This document shows, piece by piece, positions 18,027 to 26,373 of a stretch of DNA of 64,000 nt (the stretch's first letter is position 1; the number at the start of each line of letters is the position of its first letter). The notes beneath the pieces were generated by a model, which saw nothing but the letters and a program-made list of their open reading frames with translations, did no database searches and had not been told where the DNA came from. The DNA comes from Nonomuraea rubra (GTDB lineage: Bacteria > Actinomycetota > Actinomycetes > Streptosporangiales > Streptosporangiaceae), in NCBI RefSeq assembly GCF_014207985.1, contig NZ_JACHMI010000001.1, forward strand, positions 4,261,001-4,325,000, given 5' to 3'. The position numbers and the translations under genes are program-made.

Positions 18027-18691
18027 GACGTCTCCGTGGACGGGCAGACGACGAGCTCTCTCACCTCGCATCCGGCCGGCTGCCGCAGCGCGAAGACCAC
18101 CGCCTGGGCGACGTCGGCCGGATCGTTCAGCCCCGCCTCGGGGCCCGGCTTGTACTGCTCGGGACGGCCGTCGAAGAAGCTCGTCCGCATGCCGCCGGGG
18201 ATCAGCAGGGTCACCCCGATCTCCCCGCGCGTCTCGATGGCCAGCCCCCTGGTGAAGCCGACGACGCCGAACTTCGAGGCCGAGTACGCCGACGCGTCGC
18301 TCAGCGGCCGCAGCCCCAGCGTCGAGGCGCAGGTGACGACCTTGCCCCGGGTGTGCTTCAGGTACGGCAGCGCCGCCCGCACGACCGAGGCCGTGCCCAG
18401 CAGGTTCACCTTGATGACCCGCTCCCAGTCGTCGGCGGGCACGTCCTCCAGCCGCCCGCACGCGTCGATGCCCGCTGCCGTCACGACGGCGTCCAGGCCG
18501 CCGGCCCGCTCGGCCAGCTCGCGCACCGCGCGCTCGGCCTCCGCCCGGTCGGCCAGATCCGCCGTCACGTGCTCGAAGCGCTGGTCGGGCGCGCGCACGT
18601 CCACGACGAGGGCCTTCCAGCCCTCCTTCTCCACGGCCTCGGCGGTGGCCAGGCCGAGCCCGGACGCGCCCCCGGTGATCAATACGTTCAC
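18017..18691 (-). CDS. Short-chain dehydrogenase
   Basis: A 224-residue classical SDR with TGGASGLGLATAEAVEK, TAAGIDACG, the catalytic serine in TCASTLGL and YSASKFGVVG. The GTG start at 18691 overlaps the hldE stop (GTGA), so translation is coupled. It should oxidise or reduce a hydroxyl or keto group of a small substrate, plausibly a sugar intermediate of the cluster. Such genes are not part of the standard ADP-heptose route, so this may be a tailoring step. Confidence 0.85.
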   Translation of the reverse strand: MNVLITGGASGLGLATAEAVEKEGWKALVVDVRAPDQRFEHVTADLADRAEAERAVRELAERAGGLDAVVTAAGIDACGRLEDVPADDWERVIKVNLLGTASVVRAALPYLKHTRGKVVTCASTLGLRPLSDASAYSASKFGVVGFTRGLAIETRGEIGVTLLIPGGMRTSFFDGRPEQYKPGPEAGLNDPADVAQAVVFALRQPAGCEVRELVVCPSTETSWP

Positions 18692-20040
18692 TGGATCTCC
18701 CTGATCAGATTGGTTGTCGAACGGCCCGGCAGCGTGCTCAGCACGACGATCTCCGCGCCGAGCCTGCCGAGCACCCCGGACTCGGGCAGCACTTCCCCCT
18801 CGTAGTCGCCGCCCTTCACCCACACGTCCGGGCGCAGCTGCTCGATGGCGGCGGCCGGGGTGTCCTCGTCGAACACCAGCACCGCGTCCACGCAGCCCAG
18901 CGCCCGCAGCACCTCGACCCGGTCGCGCACGTCCACGATGGGCCTGGACGGGCCCTTCAGCCGGCGTACCGAGTCGTCGGAGTTGACGCAGACGACCAGC
19001 GCGTCGCCCAGCGCCCTGGCCCGCCGCAGCAGGCTCACGTGGCCCGCGTGCAGCAGGTCGAAGCAGCCGCCCGTGGCGATCAGCCGGCCGCCGTAAGCCC
19101 GGGTGAGCCCGGCCACCTCCAGCGCCGTGCGCGGCCGGTCGCCGAGCCGCTGCTCCTGCACCTTCACGGTGGCGGCCCCGCCGCGCTCGACGAAGCGGGA
19201 GGCCTCGCCCACGCCGGTCGTGACCGCCTCCTCCGCGTCCGCGCCGTCGCGCAGCGCGAGCGCGGCGGCCCCGGCGAGCCTGTCGCCCGCGCCGCACGCG
19301 TCCCCGCCGGACACGGCGGGGCCGCCCGACCCCGCCGGCGGCGGCACCGTGGTCAGCGGGCCGCCCTCCACCGCGAGGCAGGCCCCGCGCTCGCCGGTCG
19401 TGACGGCCACCGCCCTGGCCCGCAGCGCCCGCACCAGCCGGCGGGCCGCCTGGTCGGGGCCGTGGTAGCCGGACGGGCAGAGCTGCCGCGCCTCCGCCTC
19501 GCTGGGCGTCAGCAGCGCGCAGCCGGGCATCGGCTGCTCGCCCCGGGGGTGGGGGTCCCACACCACCGGTACGCCCACCTCGCGCAGCAGCTCGCGGGCC
19601 ATCCTGGCCACGCCCCTGCCGTAGTCGGAGACCAGCACGGCGCCGGCCCGGCCGATCGCCGCGATCGCCTCCGCGGTGGGGGAGTACCTGGCCGTGCCGT
19701 CACCGGTGTCCAGCCTGACGAGCGTCTGGCCGCGCGCCCTGACCCGGGTCTTGCGTACGGTGCCGCCGCGCAGCGGGAGCCGTACCAGGTCGAGCTCCTG
19801 CGACAGCAGCCCGCACAGGCGGTGCCCGTCGGGGTCGTCGCCGATCGCCGTGATCAGCACGACCTCGGCGCCGTCGCGGGCGGCCAGCAGCGCGGCCAGC
19901 CCGGCCCCGCCGGGGCGGGCCTGCTCGGCGGAGACGTCCAGCACCGGCACGGGCGCGTCCGGGCAGAGCCGCTCGGCCTCGCCCTCGACGTCCACGTCGA
20001 GCAGCGTGTCCCCGATGACGACCAGCGGCCTCTCCGTCAC
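18688..20040 (-). CDS. hldE: Bifunctional heptose-7-phosphate kinase / heptose-1-phosphate adenylyltransferase
   Basis: A 450-residue two-domain protein in the HldE/RfaE arrangement. The N-terminal PfkB-type kinase (about 1-300) starts VVIGDTLLDVDVEGEAERLC and has the GGDACGAGDRLAG signature. The C-terminal nucleotidyltransferase (about 315-450) has ATGGCFDLLHAGHVSLLRRA with the HxGH loop, then VNSDDSVRRLKG. HldE phosphorylates D-glycero-D-manno-heptose 7-phosphate at C1 and, after dephosphorylation by GmhB, adenylylates heptose 1-phosphate. The GTG at 20040 overlaps the gmhA stop. Together with gmhA and the gmhB-like gene it completes the route to ADP-heptose. Confidence 0.93.
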   Translation of the reverse strand: MTERPLVVIGDTLLDVDVEGEAERLCPDAPVPVLDVSAEQARPGGAGLAALLAARDGAEVVLITAIGDDPDGHRLCGLLSQELDLVRLPLRGGTVRKTRVRARGQTLVRLDTGDGTARYSPTAEAIAAIGRAGAVLVSDYGRGVARMARELLREVGVPVVWDPHPRGEQPMPGCALLTPSEAEARQLCPSGYHGPDQAARRLVRALRARAVAVTTGERGACLAVEGGPLTTVPPPAGSGGPAVSGGDACGAGDRLAGAAALALRDGADAEEAVTTGVGEASRFVERGGAATVKVQEQRLGDRPRTALEVAGLTRAYGGRLIATGGCFDLLHAGHVSLLRRARALGDALVVCVNSDDSVRRLKGPSRPIVDVRDRVEVLRALGCVDAVLVFDEDTPAAAIEQLRPDVWVKGGDYEGEVLPESGVLGRLGAEIVVLSTLPGRSTTNLIREIQ

Positions 20041-20582
20041 AGCGCCTCCTCGACCGCGTCGCACAGCAGGTGGATCAGTGCCAGGTGCACCTCTTGCACG
20101 GTCGCGGTCTCGCCGGGAACGGCCACCGCCTCGTCGCACAGGCCGGCGAGCGGGTTCGGGGCGGGGCCCGTCATGGCCCACGCCACGAGCCCGGCCTCCT
20201 GCGCCGCCCTGGCCGCGGCCAGCACGTTCGGGCTGCCGCCGCTGGTGGACAGGCACACCAGCACGTCCCCGGTACGGCCGTGCGCGCGCACCTGGCGGGC
20301 GTAGACCTGCTCGGCGCCGTAGTCGTTGGCGATCGCCGTCAGCGTCGAGCCGTCGGCGTGCAGCGGGATCGCCGCGTACGGCTGCCTGTCGTCCCTGAAC
20401 CGGCCGACCAGCTCGGCCGTCAGGTGCTGGGCCTCGGCCGCCGACCCGCCGTTGCCGCAGGCGAGCAGCCTGCCCCCGGCGGCCAGCACGCCGGCCAGCT
20501 TGCCTCCCCAGGCCCGGACGGTGACCGCGTGGTCATCGACCTTCTCCAGGGTGTTCCAGAGCTTCTCCAGATGTGCGTCCAC
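20037..20582 (-). CDS. gmhA: Phosphoheptose isomerase
   Basis: A 181-residue SIS-domain protein with the GmhA pattern ACGNGGSAAEAQHLTAELVG, RFRDDRQPYAAIPLH and CLSTSGGSPNVLAAA. GmhA converts sedoheptulose 7-phosphate to D-glycero-D-manno-heptose 7-phosphate, the first step to ADP-heptose. The C-terminal EVHLALIHLLCDAVE carries the conserved metal-binding His region. I chose the GTG at 20582; a TTG two codons upstream is possible. It lies 2 bases after the GT4 gene and overlaps hldE by 4 bases. Confidence 0.92.
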   Translation of the reverse strand: MDAHLEKLWNTLEKVDDHAVTVRAWGGKLAGVLAAGGRLLACGNGGSAAEAQHLTAELVGRFRDDRQPYAAIPLHADGSTLTAIANDYGAEQVYARQVRAHGRTGDVLVCLSTSGGSPNVLAAARAAQEAGLVAWAMTGPAPNPLAGLCDEAVAVPGETATVQEVHLALIHLLCDAVEEAL

Positions 20583-20584
20583 GA

Positions 20585-21778
20585 TCAACCCCCCAGGGCC
20601 GCCAGACGGCAGACCTTTCCGTCGATGACCTGCGTGTACACGGCCTCGGTCAGCTCGGCCACGCGGGGCCAGCCGTACCGTTCCCTGGCCCGCCGGGCGC
20701 CTGCCGCGCCGAGCGCGCCGCGCCTGTCCGGGTCGCCGAGCACGTCCTTGAGCGCCCTGGCCAGCGCGCGCGGGCGGCGCGGCGGCACGAGCACGCCGCA
20801 GCCCGCCACGGTGTCCAGGTGGCCGCCGACCGCCGAGGCGACGACCGGCACGCCGCACGCCATGGCCTCCACGGGCACCATGCCGAACGGCTCGTACCAG
20901 GGCACCGTCACCACGACGTCGGCCGAGCGCATCAGCGCGGGCACGTGCGGGCGCGGCACGGAGCCGATGACGTGCACGCGGTCCCCGAGCCCGTAGCCCC
21001 CGGCCAGCTCGCGCAGCCTGAGCGCCTCCTCGTCGTCCTGGCTCCCGCCGGCGATCACCAGGTTCGCGCCGGGGACCTGGCGCAGCGCCGCGATCACGGT
21101 GTCCACGCCCTTGCGCGGCACCATCCGGCCGATGCTCAGCACGACCGGGCCGTCCGGGCGCGGCGCCACCGGCCCGTCCGGGCAGAACGCCGACAGGTCC
21201 ACCCCGCACGGCACCACCGCGACGCGGTGCTCCGGGACCCCCATCGCGCACAGCTCGTTCACCTCGTCGCTGCAGGTGGCCAGCACCATGTCGGCCTGCA
21301 GGCCGATCTCGCGCTCGCTGTCGAGCCGGTGCGCGGGGCTGGTGTCGGCCGCGCCCTGCCAGCGCCGCTTGACCGTGCCCAGCGCGTGGAACGTCTGCAC
21401 CACCGGCACTCCGGCGGCCGCCGCCGCCCGCAGCGCCGCCTGCCCGCTCATCCAGAAGTGGGCGTGCGCGACGTCCGGCGGGCGGGCGGCCCAGCGCGCC
21501 GTCAGCCATGCGGTGAACTCCGGCATGAACGGCGGCAGCTCGTCCTTGGGGACGGGCGCCGCGGGGCCCGCGGGCACGTACTCGACCGTGACGCCGGGCG
21601 CCAGGCTCACCGACTCCGGTTGCGACTCGGAGGAACGACGGGTGTGGACGACGACCGTGTGCCCCCGGCCTGCGAGGGCCACGGCCAGGGCGGCGACGTG
21701 GACGTTCTGGCCGCCGGCGTCGACGCCGCCGACCGCTGCCAGCGGGTCCGCGTGCTCGGAGATGAGATCGACCTTCAC
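20585..21778 (-). CDS. Glycosyltransferase family 4
   Basis: A 397-residue GT-B glycosyltransferase. The N-terminal domain starts with EHADPLAAVGGVDAGGQNVH, resembling the acceptor domain of sucrose-phosphate-synthase and MshA-type enzymes. The C-terminal donor domain has SIGRMVPRKGVDTVI and PWYEPFGMVPVEAMACG, the E-x7-E motif of GT4. Its donor could be ADP-heptose or another sugar. It overlaps the upstream GT9 gene by 4 bases. The MshA resemblance is only at family level; no evidence ties it to mycothiol. Confidence 0.88.
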   Translation of the reverse strand: MKVDLISEHADPLAAVGGVDAGGQNVHVAALAVALAGRGHTVVVHTRRSSESQPESVSLAPGVTVEYVPAGPAAPVPKDELPPFMPEFTAWLTARWAARPPDVAHAHFWMSGQAALRAAAAAGVPVVQTFHALGTVKRRWQGAADTSPAHRLDSEREIGLQADMVLATCSDEVNELCAMGVPEHRVAVVPCGVDLSAFCPDGPVAPRPDGPVVLSIGRMVPRKGVDTVIAALRQVPGANLVIAGGSQDDEEALRLRELAGGYGLGDRVHVIGSVPRPHVPALMRSADVVVTVPWYEPFGMVPVEAMACGVPVVASAVGGHLDTVAGCGVLVPPRRPRALARALKDVLGDPDRRGALGAAGARRARERYGWPRVAELTEAVYTQVIDGKVCRLAALGG

Positions 21779-22902
21779 TGCGTCAGCTCCCTCACTGCCT
21801 TGACCACCTGCTCACTTGTCACCTGGGACAGGCACGGGTGCCCGGGTACCGGGCAGACGCGCGCCCTGCTGCCACGGCAGGGCGCCTGCTGATCGCCCAG
21901 CAGCACCGCGGGCACGCCGTACGGGGCCCACCGCACCGCAGGGACAACGGGCGCGAACAGGCTCACGACCGGCGTTCCGACGGCCGCGGCGAGGTGCGCG
22001 GGGCCGGTGTTGCCCGCCACGAGCACACCGGCTCGCTCGATCACGGCAGCCAGTTCCGCGAATGTGGTCATTCCGCCCAGGTCGGCCGCGACGTCGCCGG
22101 CCACGTAGGCGGTGAGGTTCCGTTCTGTGCCGGTGACGACGACCTGGTGACCGTCGTCGGCCAGCTCCCGTACCGTCTGCCGGTGCCTGTCGGCAGGCCA
22201 CGTGCGGGCGGGGGCCGATGTCCCTGGGTGAACCACGACATACGCGCCTTTGTCGGCAACGCCGCCGACGCCTACACAGTGCCCCGTAAATTTCCCTATA
22301 TCCGGCAACGGTCGCTGAACAGCCAGTTTCCCGTCATCGCCCTCCGGCAGCGCGAACCCGGCCGCCTCCGCCACGGCCAGCATCCGCTCCGCCTCCGGCA
22401 CGTCCACGCTCTCGTCCACCACGTGCCGCACGTCGAGCAGGGAGCCCGGGTAGTCGTTGCTGATCGCGGTGATCCGCTTCACCCCGGCCAGCCTCAGCAG
22501 CAACGCCAGCGGCAGCGCCGACTGGTGGAACGACGTCAGCAGCACCGCCTCGTCGATCCCGCCGGCCCTGCCGACCAGCTCCTCCACGCCCGCCGCGGTG
22601 ACGGGCGGCGGGGTGTGGTCGATCCACGGGGCATGCCACACGATCACCCGGTCCACGCCGGGCAGCAGCTCGGCCGCCGCCCTGCCGTTCGGGCCGGCCA
22701 GGAAGACCACCTCGCGGGCCCTCGTACGGACCGCCCGCACGGCCGGGCCGGCCAGCAGCACGTCCCCGGCGTCGTCCAGCCGCGCCACGAGCACGCGCCC
22801 TCGGCCGGCCGTGCCGGCTCGCGCGCTGCTCGCCGTGCTGGCCGGCGCGCTGTCTCTTGCGGTCCTGTCCCTGCTGGAACGTTCCTGCCGGCCCCTGCTC
22901 AT
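21775..22902 (-). CDS. Glycosyltransferase family 9 (heptosyltransferase-like), second copy
   Basis: A 375-residue GT9 protein with a Ser/Arg-rich N-terminal extension of about 35 residues before VLVARLDDAGDVLLAGPAV. The donor-side motif is HPGTSAPARTWP and the hallmark is AGNTGPAHLAAAVGTPVV. Near the C-terminus is a cysteine-containing loop (CRGSRARVCPVPGHPCL) common in GT9 enzymes. It probably transfers heptose. I chose the ATG at 22902, which overlaps the GT2 stop as ATGA; an ATG five codons earlier is possible. It is the second GT9 in the operon, which suggests at least two heptose transfers. Confidence 0.88.
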   Translation of the reverse strand: MSRGRQERSSRDRTARDSAPASTASSARAGTAGRGRVLVARLDDAGDVLLAGPAVRAVRTRAREVVFLAGPNGRAAAELLPGVDRVIVWHAPWIDHTPPPVTAAGVEELVGRAGGIDEAVLLTSFHQSALPLALLLRLAGVKRITAISNDYPGSLLDVRHVVDESVDVPEAERMLAVAEAAGFALPEGDDGKLAVQRPLPDIGKFTGHCVGVGGVADKGAYVVVHPGTSAPARTWPADRHRQTVRELADDGHQVVVTGTERNLTAYVAGDVAADLGGMTTFAELAAVIERAGVLVAGNTGPAHLAAAVGTPVVSLFAPVVPAVRWAPYGVPAVLLGDQQAPCRGSRARVCPVPGHPCLSQVTSEQVVKAVRELTQ

Positions 22903-23981
22903 CGCCGCACCCTCCATTCCCCCCGAAGCCGGTGCGTACAGGCGACCGGCGGGATCAGCACGCTCGTGACGGCCATCCGCAGCACCTCCCGCGCGGTACG
23001 CGGGCCCGGCGCGATCCGCCGCCACGCGAAGTCCGCGGTCAGCCCCGCCCACACCGCCCCCGCACCCCACGCGGCCACGGCCGGCGCCCGCCCCGCGCCC
23101 CGCGACGCCGCACCCCGGGCACCGGACCTGGTACGGGTCGCGGCGGCCGCGGCGGCGAGGAGTACGGCCGCGAGGCCCGCGGCGGTCGTCAGGGCGTGCA
23201 GCCGCAGCCGGCCGCGGCCGCCGCCAATGCCGGCGCGCCACGAGGGCCCGTGCAGGCGGCGCATGAGCGCGTCGTCGGCGTTGCCCCGCTGGAAGCGCAC
23301 GCTCGCCCAGAACCCGTCGTCCCGGACCGGATGCTCCGTCACGCGCTCGCCCCTGACCAGCCGGTGCCCGGCCCGCGCCACCCGCAGCGCCAGGTCGGCG
23401 TCCTCCCGGTACGCCCGCGGGAACCGCTCGTCGAACCCGCCCACCGCCTCCAGCACCGCCCTCCGGTAGGCCATGTCGGCCGTCACCCACAGAGCCCCCG
23501 CGAGCCCGGCGGTGTGCCGCTCGCCGTCGGTGGGCCGGCGCGTCCCGGGCAGCGGCACCACGATGCGCCCCTGGCTGCCCCCCACGTCGTCGGGCAGGTC
23601 CACCAGGTCCTTCCAGACCGCCTCGGCCCACCCGGGCGCCGGGATCACGTCGTCGTCGAGGAACACCACCCACGGCGTGTCCGCGGCCCGCCACCCGGCG
23701 TTCCGCGCCGCCGCGGGGCCCCGCCCACCCGACCGGACGACCCGCACATTCCCCGGCAGCGCCCCGGAAGGCAGCGCCCCGGAAGGCAGCGGCCCGGAAG
23801 GCAGCGGCCCGGAAGGCGACGGCTCATCGCGCAAGGCCCCGGATAGCAGCGGCTCAAGCGGCTCCCCGCCATCGGCGCCGGCCCTGTCGTCCACCACGAT
23901 CACCGGCACGCCCGGCCCCACGGCCGCCAGCGTGTCACGCAGCGTGGCCCGCCCGATGGTGGGGATCACCACGGTGATCAC
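22899..23981 (-). CDS. Glycosyltransferase family 2 with repeat-encoded loop
   Basis: A 360-residue GT-A enzyme beginning ITVVIPTIGRATLRDTL, with NAGWRAADTPWVVFLDDDV (the DxD motif) and YREDADLALRVARAGH further on. The C-terminal part has hydrophobic stretches that could be membrane helices. Between the first nucleotide-binding strand and the NAG segment is an extra loop made of PSGPL/PSGAL five-residue repeats, encoded by 15-bp tandem DNA repeats. This loop is not a usual part of the fold and may vary in length between strains. The GTG at 23981 overlaps the carbamoyltransferase stop. Confidence 0.85.
   Translation of the reverse strand: MITVVIPTIGRATLRDTLAAVGPGVPVIVVDDRAGADGGEPLEPLLSGALRDEPSPSGPLPSGPLPSGALPSGALPGNVRVVRSGGRGPAAARNAGWRAADTPWVVFLDDDVIPAPGWAEAVWKDLVDLPDDVGGSQGRIVVPLPGTRRPTDGERHTAGLAGALWVTADMAYRRAVLEAVGGFDERFPRAYREDADLALRVARAGHRLVRGERVTEHPVRDDGFWASVRFQRGNADDALMRRLHGPSWRAGIGGGRGRLRLHALTTAAGLAAVLLAAAAAATRTRSGARGAASRGAGRAPAVAAWGAGAVWAGLTADFAWRRIAPGPRTAREVLRMAVTSVLIPPVACTHRLRGEWRVRR
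23750..23822. repeat. 15-bp in-frame tandem repeat inside the GT2 gene
   Basis: Units of the form CGGAAGGCAGCGSCC lie at 23765-23779, 23780-23794 and 23795-23809, with partial copies on both sides. The length is a multiple of three, so copy-number change would keep the reading frame and alter only a protein loop. Confidence 0.85.
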
Positions 23982-25609
23982 GAGGCGAACACCTCCCCCC
24001 GCCGCACCACGTACGGCCCCAGCACCAGCACGTCCACCGGCGAGGACCCGAAGCACTCCAGCGCGTCACGCGGATCGTCCACCATGGGCCGCCCCGCCGT
24101 GTTGAGGCTCGTGTTGACCACCACCGGCAGCCCCGTACGCGCCTCGAACTCGCTCAGCACCCGCGCCATCAGCGGCTGCTCCCGGGGCGAGATCGTCTGG
24201 ATCCTGGCCGTCCCGTCCACGTGCACCACCGCGGGGATCCGCCCCGCCCAGTCCGGGTGCACGTCGTGCACGAACAGCATGTACGGCGACGGCACAGGCC
24301 CCCGCCCGAAGATCTCGCGGGCCCGCGACTCCAGCACCATCGGCGCCACGGGCCGGAACTGCTCGCGCCCCTTGACGTCGTTCAACCGCTCGGTGTTGCG
24401 GGCGTGCCCCGGATGCGCCAGCAGCGACCGCTGCCCCAGCGCCCGCGGCCCGTACTCGGCCCGCCCCTGGAACCAGGCCACGATCCGGTCGGCCGCCAGC
24501 TCCGCGGCCACGGCGGCGGCCAGGTCGGCCGGGCGGGTGTACGGCACGCGGGCCACGTCCAGCCACGCCCCGAGCTCCTCGTCGGTGAAGCCGCGCCCGA
24601 GCGCCGCGTCCGGCATGGGCCCGGCGGGCTCGCCGTACGACTGCGCCAGGTGCAGCGCCCCGCCGAGCGCGGTGCCCGAGTCGCCCGCCGCCGGCTGGAC
24701 CCAGATCTCCTCGAACGGGCCCTCGTCCAGCAGCCGCGTGTTGGCCACGCAGTTCAGCGCGACCCCGCCGGCCAGCGCCAGCCGCCGCTCGCCGGTCCGC
24801 TCGTGCAGCCAGCGCACCAGCTCCAGCAGCACCTCCTCCAGCCGGGCCTGCACGCTGGCGGCCAGGTCGGCGTGGTCGGAGGTCCACGGGGTGCCCTTCT
24901 TCAGCGCCTTGGCGTAGCCGCCCCAGTCGACCGGTTCGACGCGGAAGCCGCCGTCGCCGGTCGTGTAGATCACCTCGCGCAGCGACTCCAGGTGGCGGGG
25001 CCGGCCGTAGGAGGCCATCGCCATCACCTTGTACTCGTCGCTGGAGCGCAGGAAACCCAGGTGCTCGGTGACGTCCTCGTACATGAGGCCGAGGGAGTGC
25101 GGCAGCTCCTGCGCCGCCAGCACCTCCAGCTCGCCGCCCCGGTATCGGCCCGCCAGGTGGGAGACGTTCTCGCCGCGGCCGTCGGCCACCAGCACCGCGC
25201 AGTCGCGCCACGGCGCGGCCAGGCCCGCCGAGGCGGCGTGCGCCACGTGGTGCGGCACGTAGCTCACCTGGCCCGGGTCCAGGCCGGGCAGGGCCGTGGC
25301 GAGGAACGCGGGGGCGCGCACCGCGTACCTGGTCCGCAGGTCCTCCCAGTCGCCCTCCGGCTTTCCCACGACCAGCGACGGGTCGTAGGAGTAGGCCACC
25401 GCGTCGATGTCCTCGGGGGACAGACCCGCCTCGCGCAGGCACCACGCGGCGGCCAGCTCGGGCAGCTCCCACGCGGAGAACGCCAGCGGCCTCTTGCCGT
25501 GCTTGCGGCGGCTGAAGCGCTCTTCCTCCGCCGCTGCCACGATCTTCCCGTCGACCACCAGCGCGGCGGCCGGGTCGTGGAAGATCGCGTTGATGCCGAG
25601 AAACTTCAT
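23978..25609 (-). CDS. O-carbamoyltransferase (NodU/CmcH family)
   Basis: A 543-residue carbamoyltransferase. The N-terminal Kae1-like domain has INAIFHDPAAALVVDGKI and AAAEEERFSRRKHGKRPLAF, and VPHHVAHAASAG supplies the metal-binding histidines. The C-terminal YrdC-like domain has FQGRAEYGPRALGQRSLLAH and SLNTAGRPMVDDPRDALECF. The family transfers a carbamoyl group from carbamoyl phosphate, via carbamoyl-AMP, to a sugar hydroxyl in Nod factors, cephamycins and aminoglycosides. Being first in the heptose operon, its likely role is to carbamoylate the glycan or a sugar precursor. Promoter sequences should lie in the divergent region 25610-25782. Confidence 0.92.
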   Translation of the reverse strand: MKFLGINAIFHDPAAALVVDGKIVAAAEEERFSRRKHGKRPLAFSAWELPELAAAWCLREAGLSPEDIDAVAYSYDPSLVVGKPEGDWEDLRTRYAVRAPAFLATALPGLDPGQVSYVPHHVAHAASAGLAAPWRDCAVLVADGRGENVSHLAGRYRGGELEVLAAQELPHSLGLMYEDVTEHLGFLRSSDEYKVMAMASYGRPRHLESLREVIYTTGDGGFRVEPVDWGGYAKALKKGTPWTSDHADLAASVQARLEEVLLELVRWLHERTGERRLALAGGVALNCVANTRLLDEGPFEEIWVQPAAGDSGTALGGALHLAQSYGEPAGPMPDAALGRGFTDEELGAWLDVARVPYTRPADLAAAVAAELAADRIVAWFQGRAEYGPRALGQRSLLAHPGHARNTERLNDVKGREQFRPVAPMVLESRAREIFGRGPVPSPYMLFVHDVHPDWAGRIPAVVHVDGTARIQTISPREQPLMARVLSEFEARTGLPVVVNTSLNTAGRPMVDDPRDALECFGSSPVDVLVLGPYVVRRGEVFAS

Positions 25610-25631
25610 GCTTCCTCCCCCTAAGGATGTC

Positions 25632-25660
25632 GAGAACCGCTACCGAGAGGAGCGGTTCTC
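25632..25660. promoter_or_regulatory. Inverted repeat in the divergent promoter of the heptose cluster
   Basis: GAGAACCGCT at 25632-25641 and its exact inverse AGCGGTTCTC at 25651-25660 are separated by 9 bases. They lie in the 173-base gap between the carbamoyltransferase gene (minus) and the gmhB-like gene (plus). Such a dyad could bind a regulator of both arms or form an mRNA hairpin in the carbamoyltransferase leader. A smaller dyad CAGGCG/CGCCTG is at 25692-25707. Confidence 0.6.
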
Positions 25661-25782
25661 AAACATTCGGCGAGTCCGCGAGATGCGGAAACAGGCGTCA
25701 GCGCCTGCGGTTGGTCACTGTAAGTAGTTGTTTGCCAGGGCAGGCGCCGGGTAGCTGCCGGACAGCGCGACGGAGGTGAAAG

Positions 25783-26373
25783 GTGTTCGAAAAGCGACGT
25801 CCCGGCGCCGTGCTCTTCGACCGGGACGGGACCTTGATCAGGGATGTGCCGTACAACGGCGATCCGGACCTCGTGGAGCCCATGCCGGGCGCGATCGAGG
25901 CGCTGGGCAGGCTCAGACGCGCCGACGTCCCGGTGGCCGTGGTCACCAACCAGTCGGGCGTCGCCAAGGGCCTGCTGTCCCCTGACGACATGGACCAGGT
26001 GAACGCCAAGGTGGAGGAGCTGCTCGGCCCGTTCGACGCGTGGGCGATCTGCGTGCACGACGACGCCGACGGCTGCACCTGCCGCAAACCCGCGCCCGGG
26101 CTCGTGATCAGAGCCGCCGCCGTGCTCGACGTCAGCCCCCGCGACTGCGTGGTCGTGGGCGACATCGGACGCGACATGGAGGCCGCCAGAGCCGCCGGCG
26201 CCAGGGGCATCCTCGTCCCGACGCAGGAGACGCTGCGGGAGGAGATCCGGCAGGCCGCCGAGGTCGCCGACGACCTCATCGACGTCGTGGACCGCGTGCT
26301 GAGCGACGCCGAGGGCCCCGTGCCGGCCGCGGCGGCGCCCTGGGCCCGCGCGATGGGCTGGAGCCGCTGGTGA
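25783..26373 (+). CDS. gmhB: HAD phosphatase, GmhB-like (heptose bisphosphate phosphatase)
   Basis: A 196-residue HAD-family histidinol-phosphatase/GmhB-type enzyme. The nucleophile motif is LFDRDGTLIRDVPYNGDP, the second is VVTNQSGVAKG, and the fourth GDIGRDMEAARAAGA. CVHDDADGCTCRKPAPG carries the Cys/His zinc-binding loop typical of GmhB. GmhB removes the 7-phosphate from heptose 1,7-bisphosphate, linking the two HldE reactions. The GTG at 25783 has GGAGG at 25772-25776. The next gene overlaps it by 4 bases. It is divergent from the rest of the cluster. Confidence 0.9.
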   Translation: MFEKRRPGAVLFDRDGTLIRDVPYNGDPDLVEPMPGAIEALGRLRRADVPVAVVTNQSGVAKGLLSPDDMDQVNAKVEELLGPFDAWAICVHDDADGCTCRKPAPGLVIRAAAVLDVSPRDCVVVGDIGRDMEAARAAGARGILVPTQETLREEIRQAAEVADDLIDVVDRVLSDAEGPVPAAAAPWARAMGWSRW

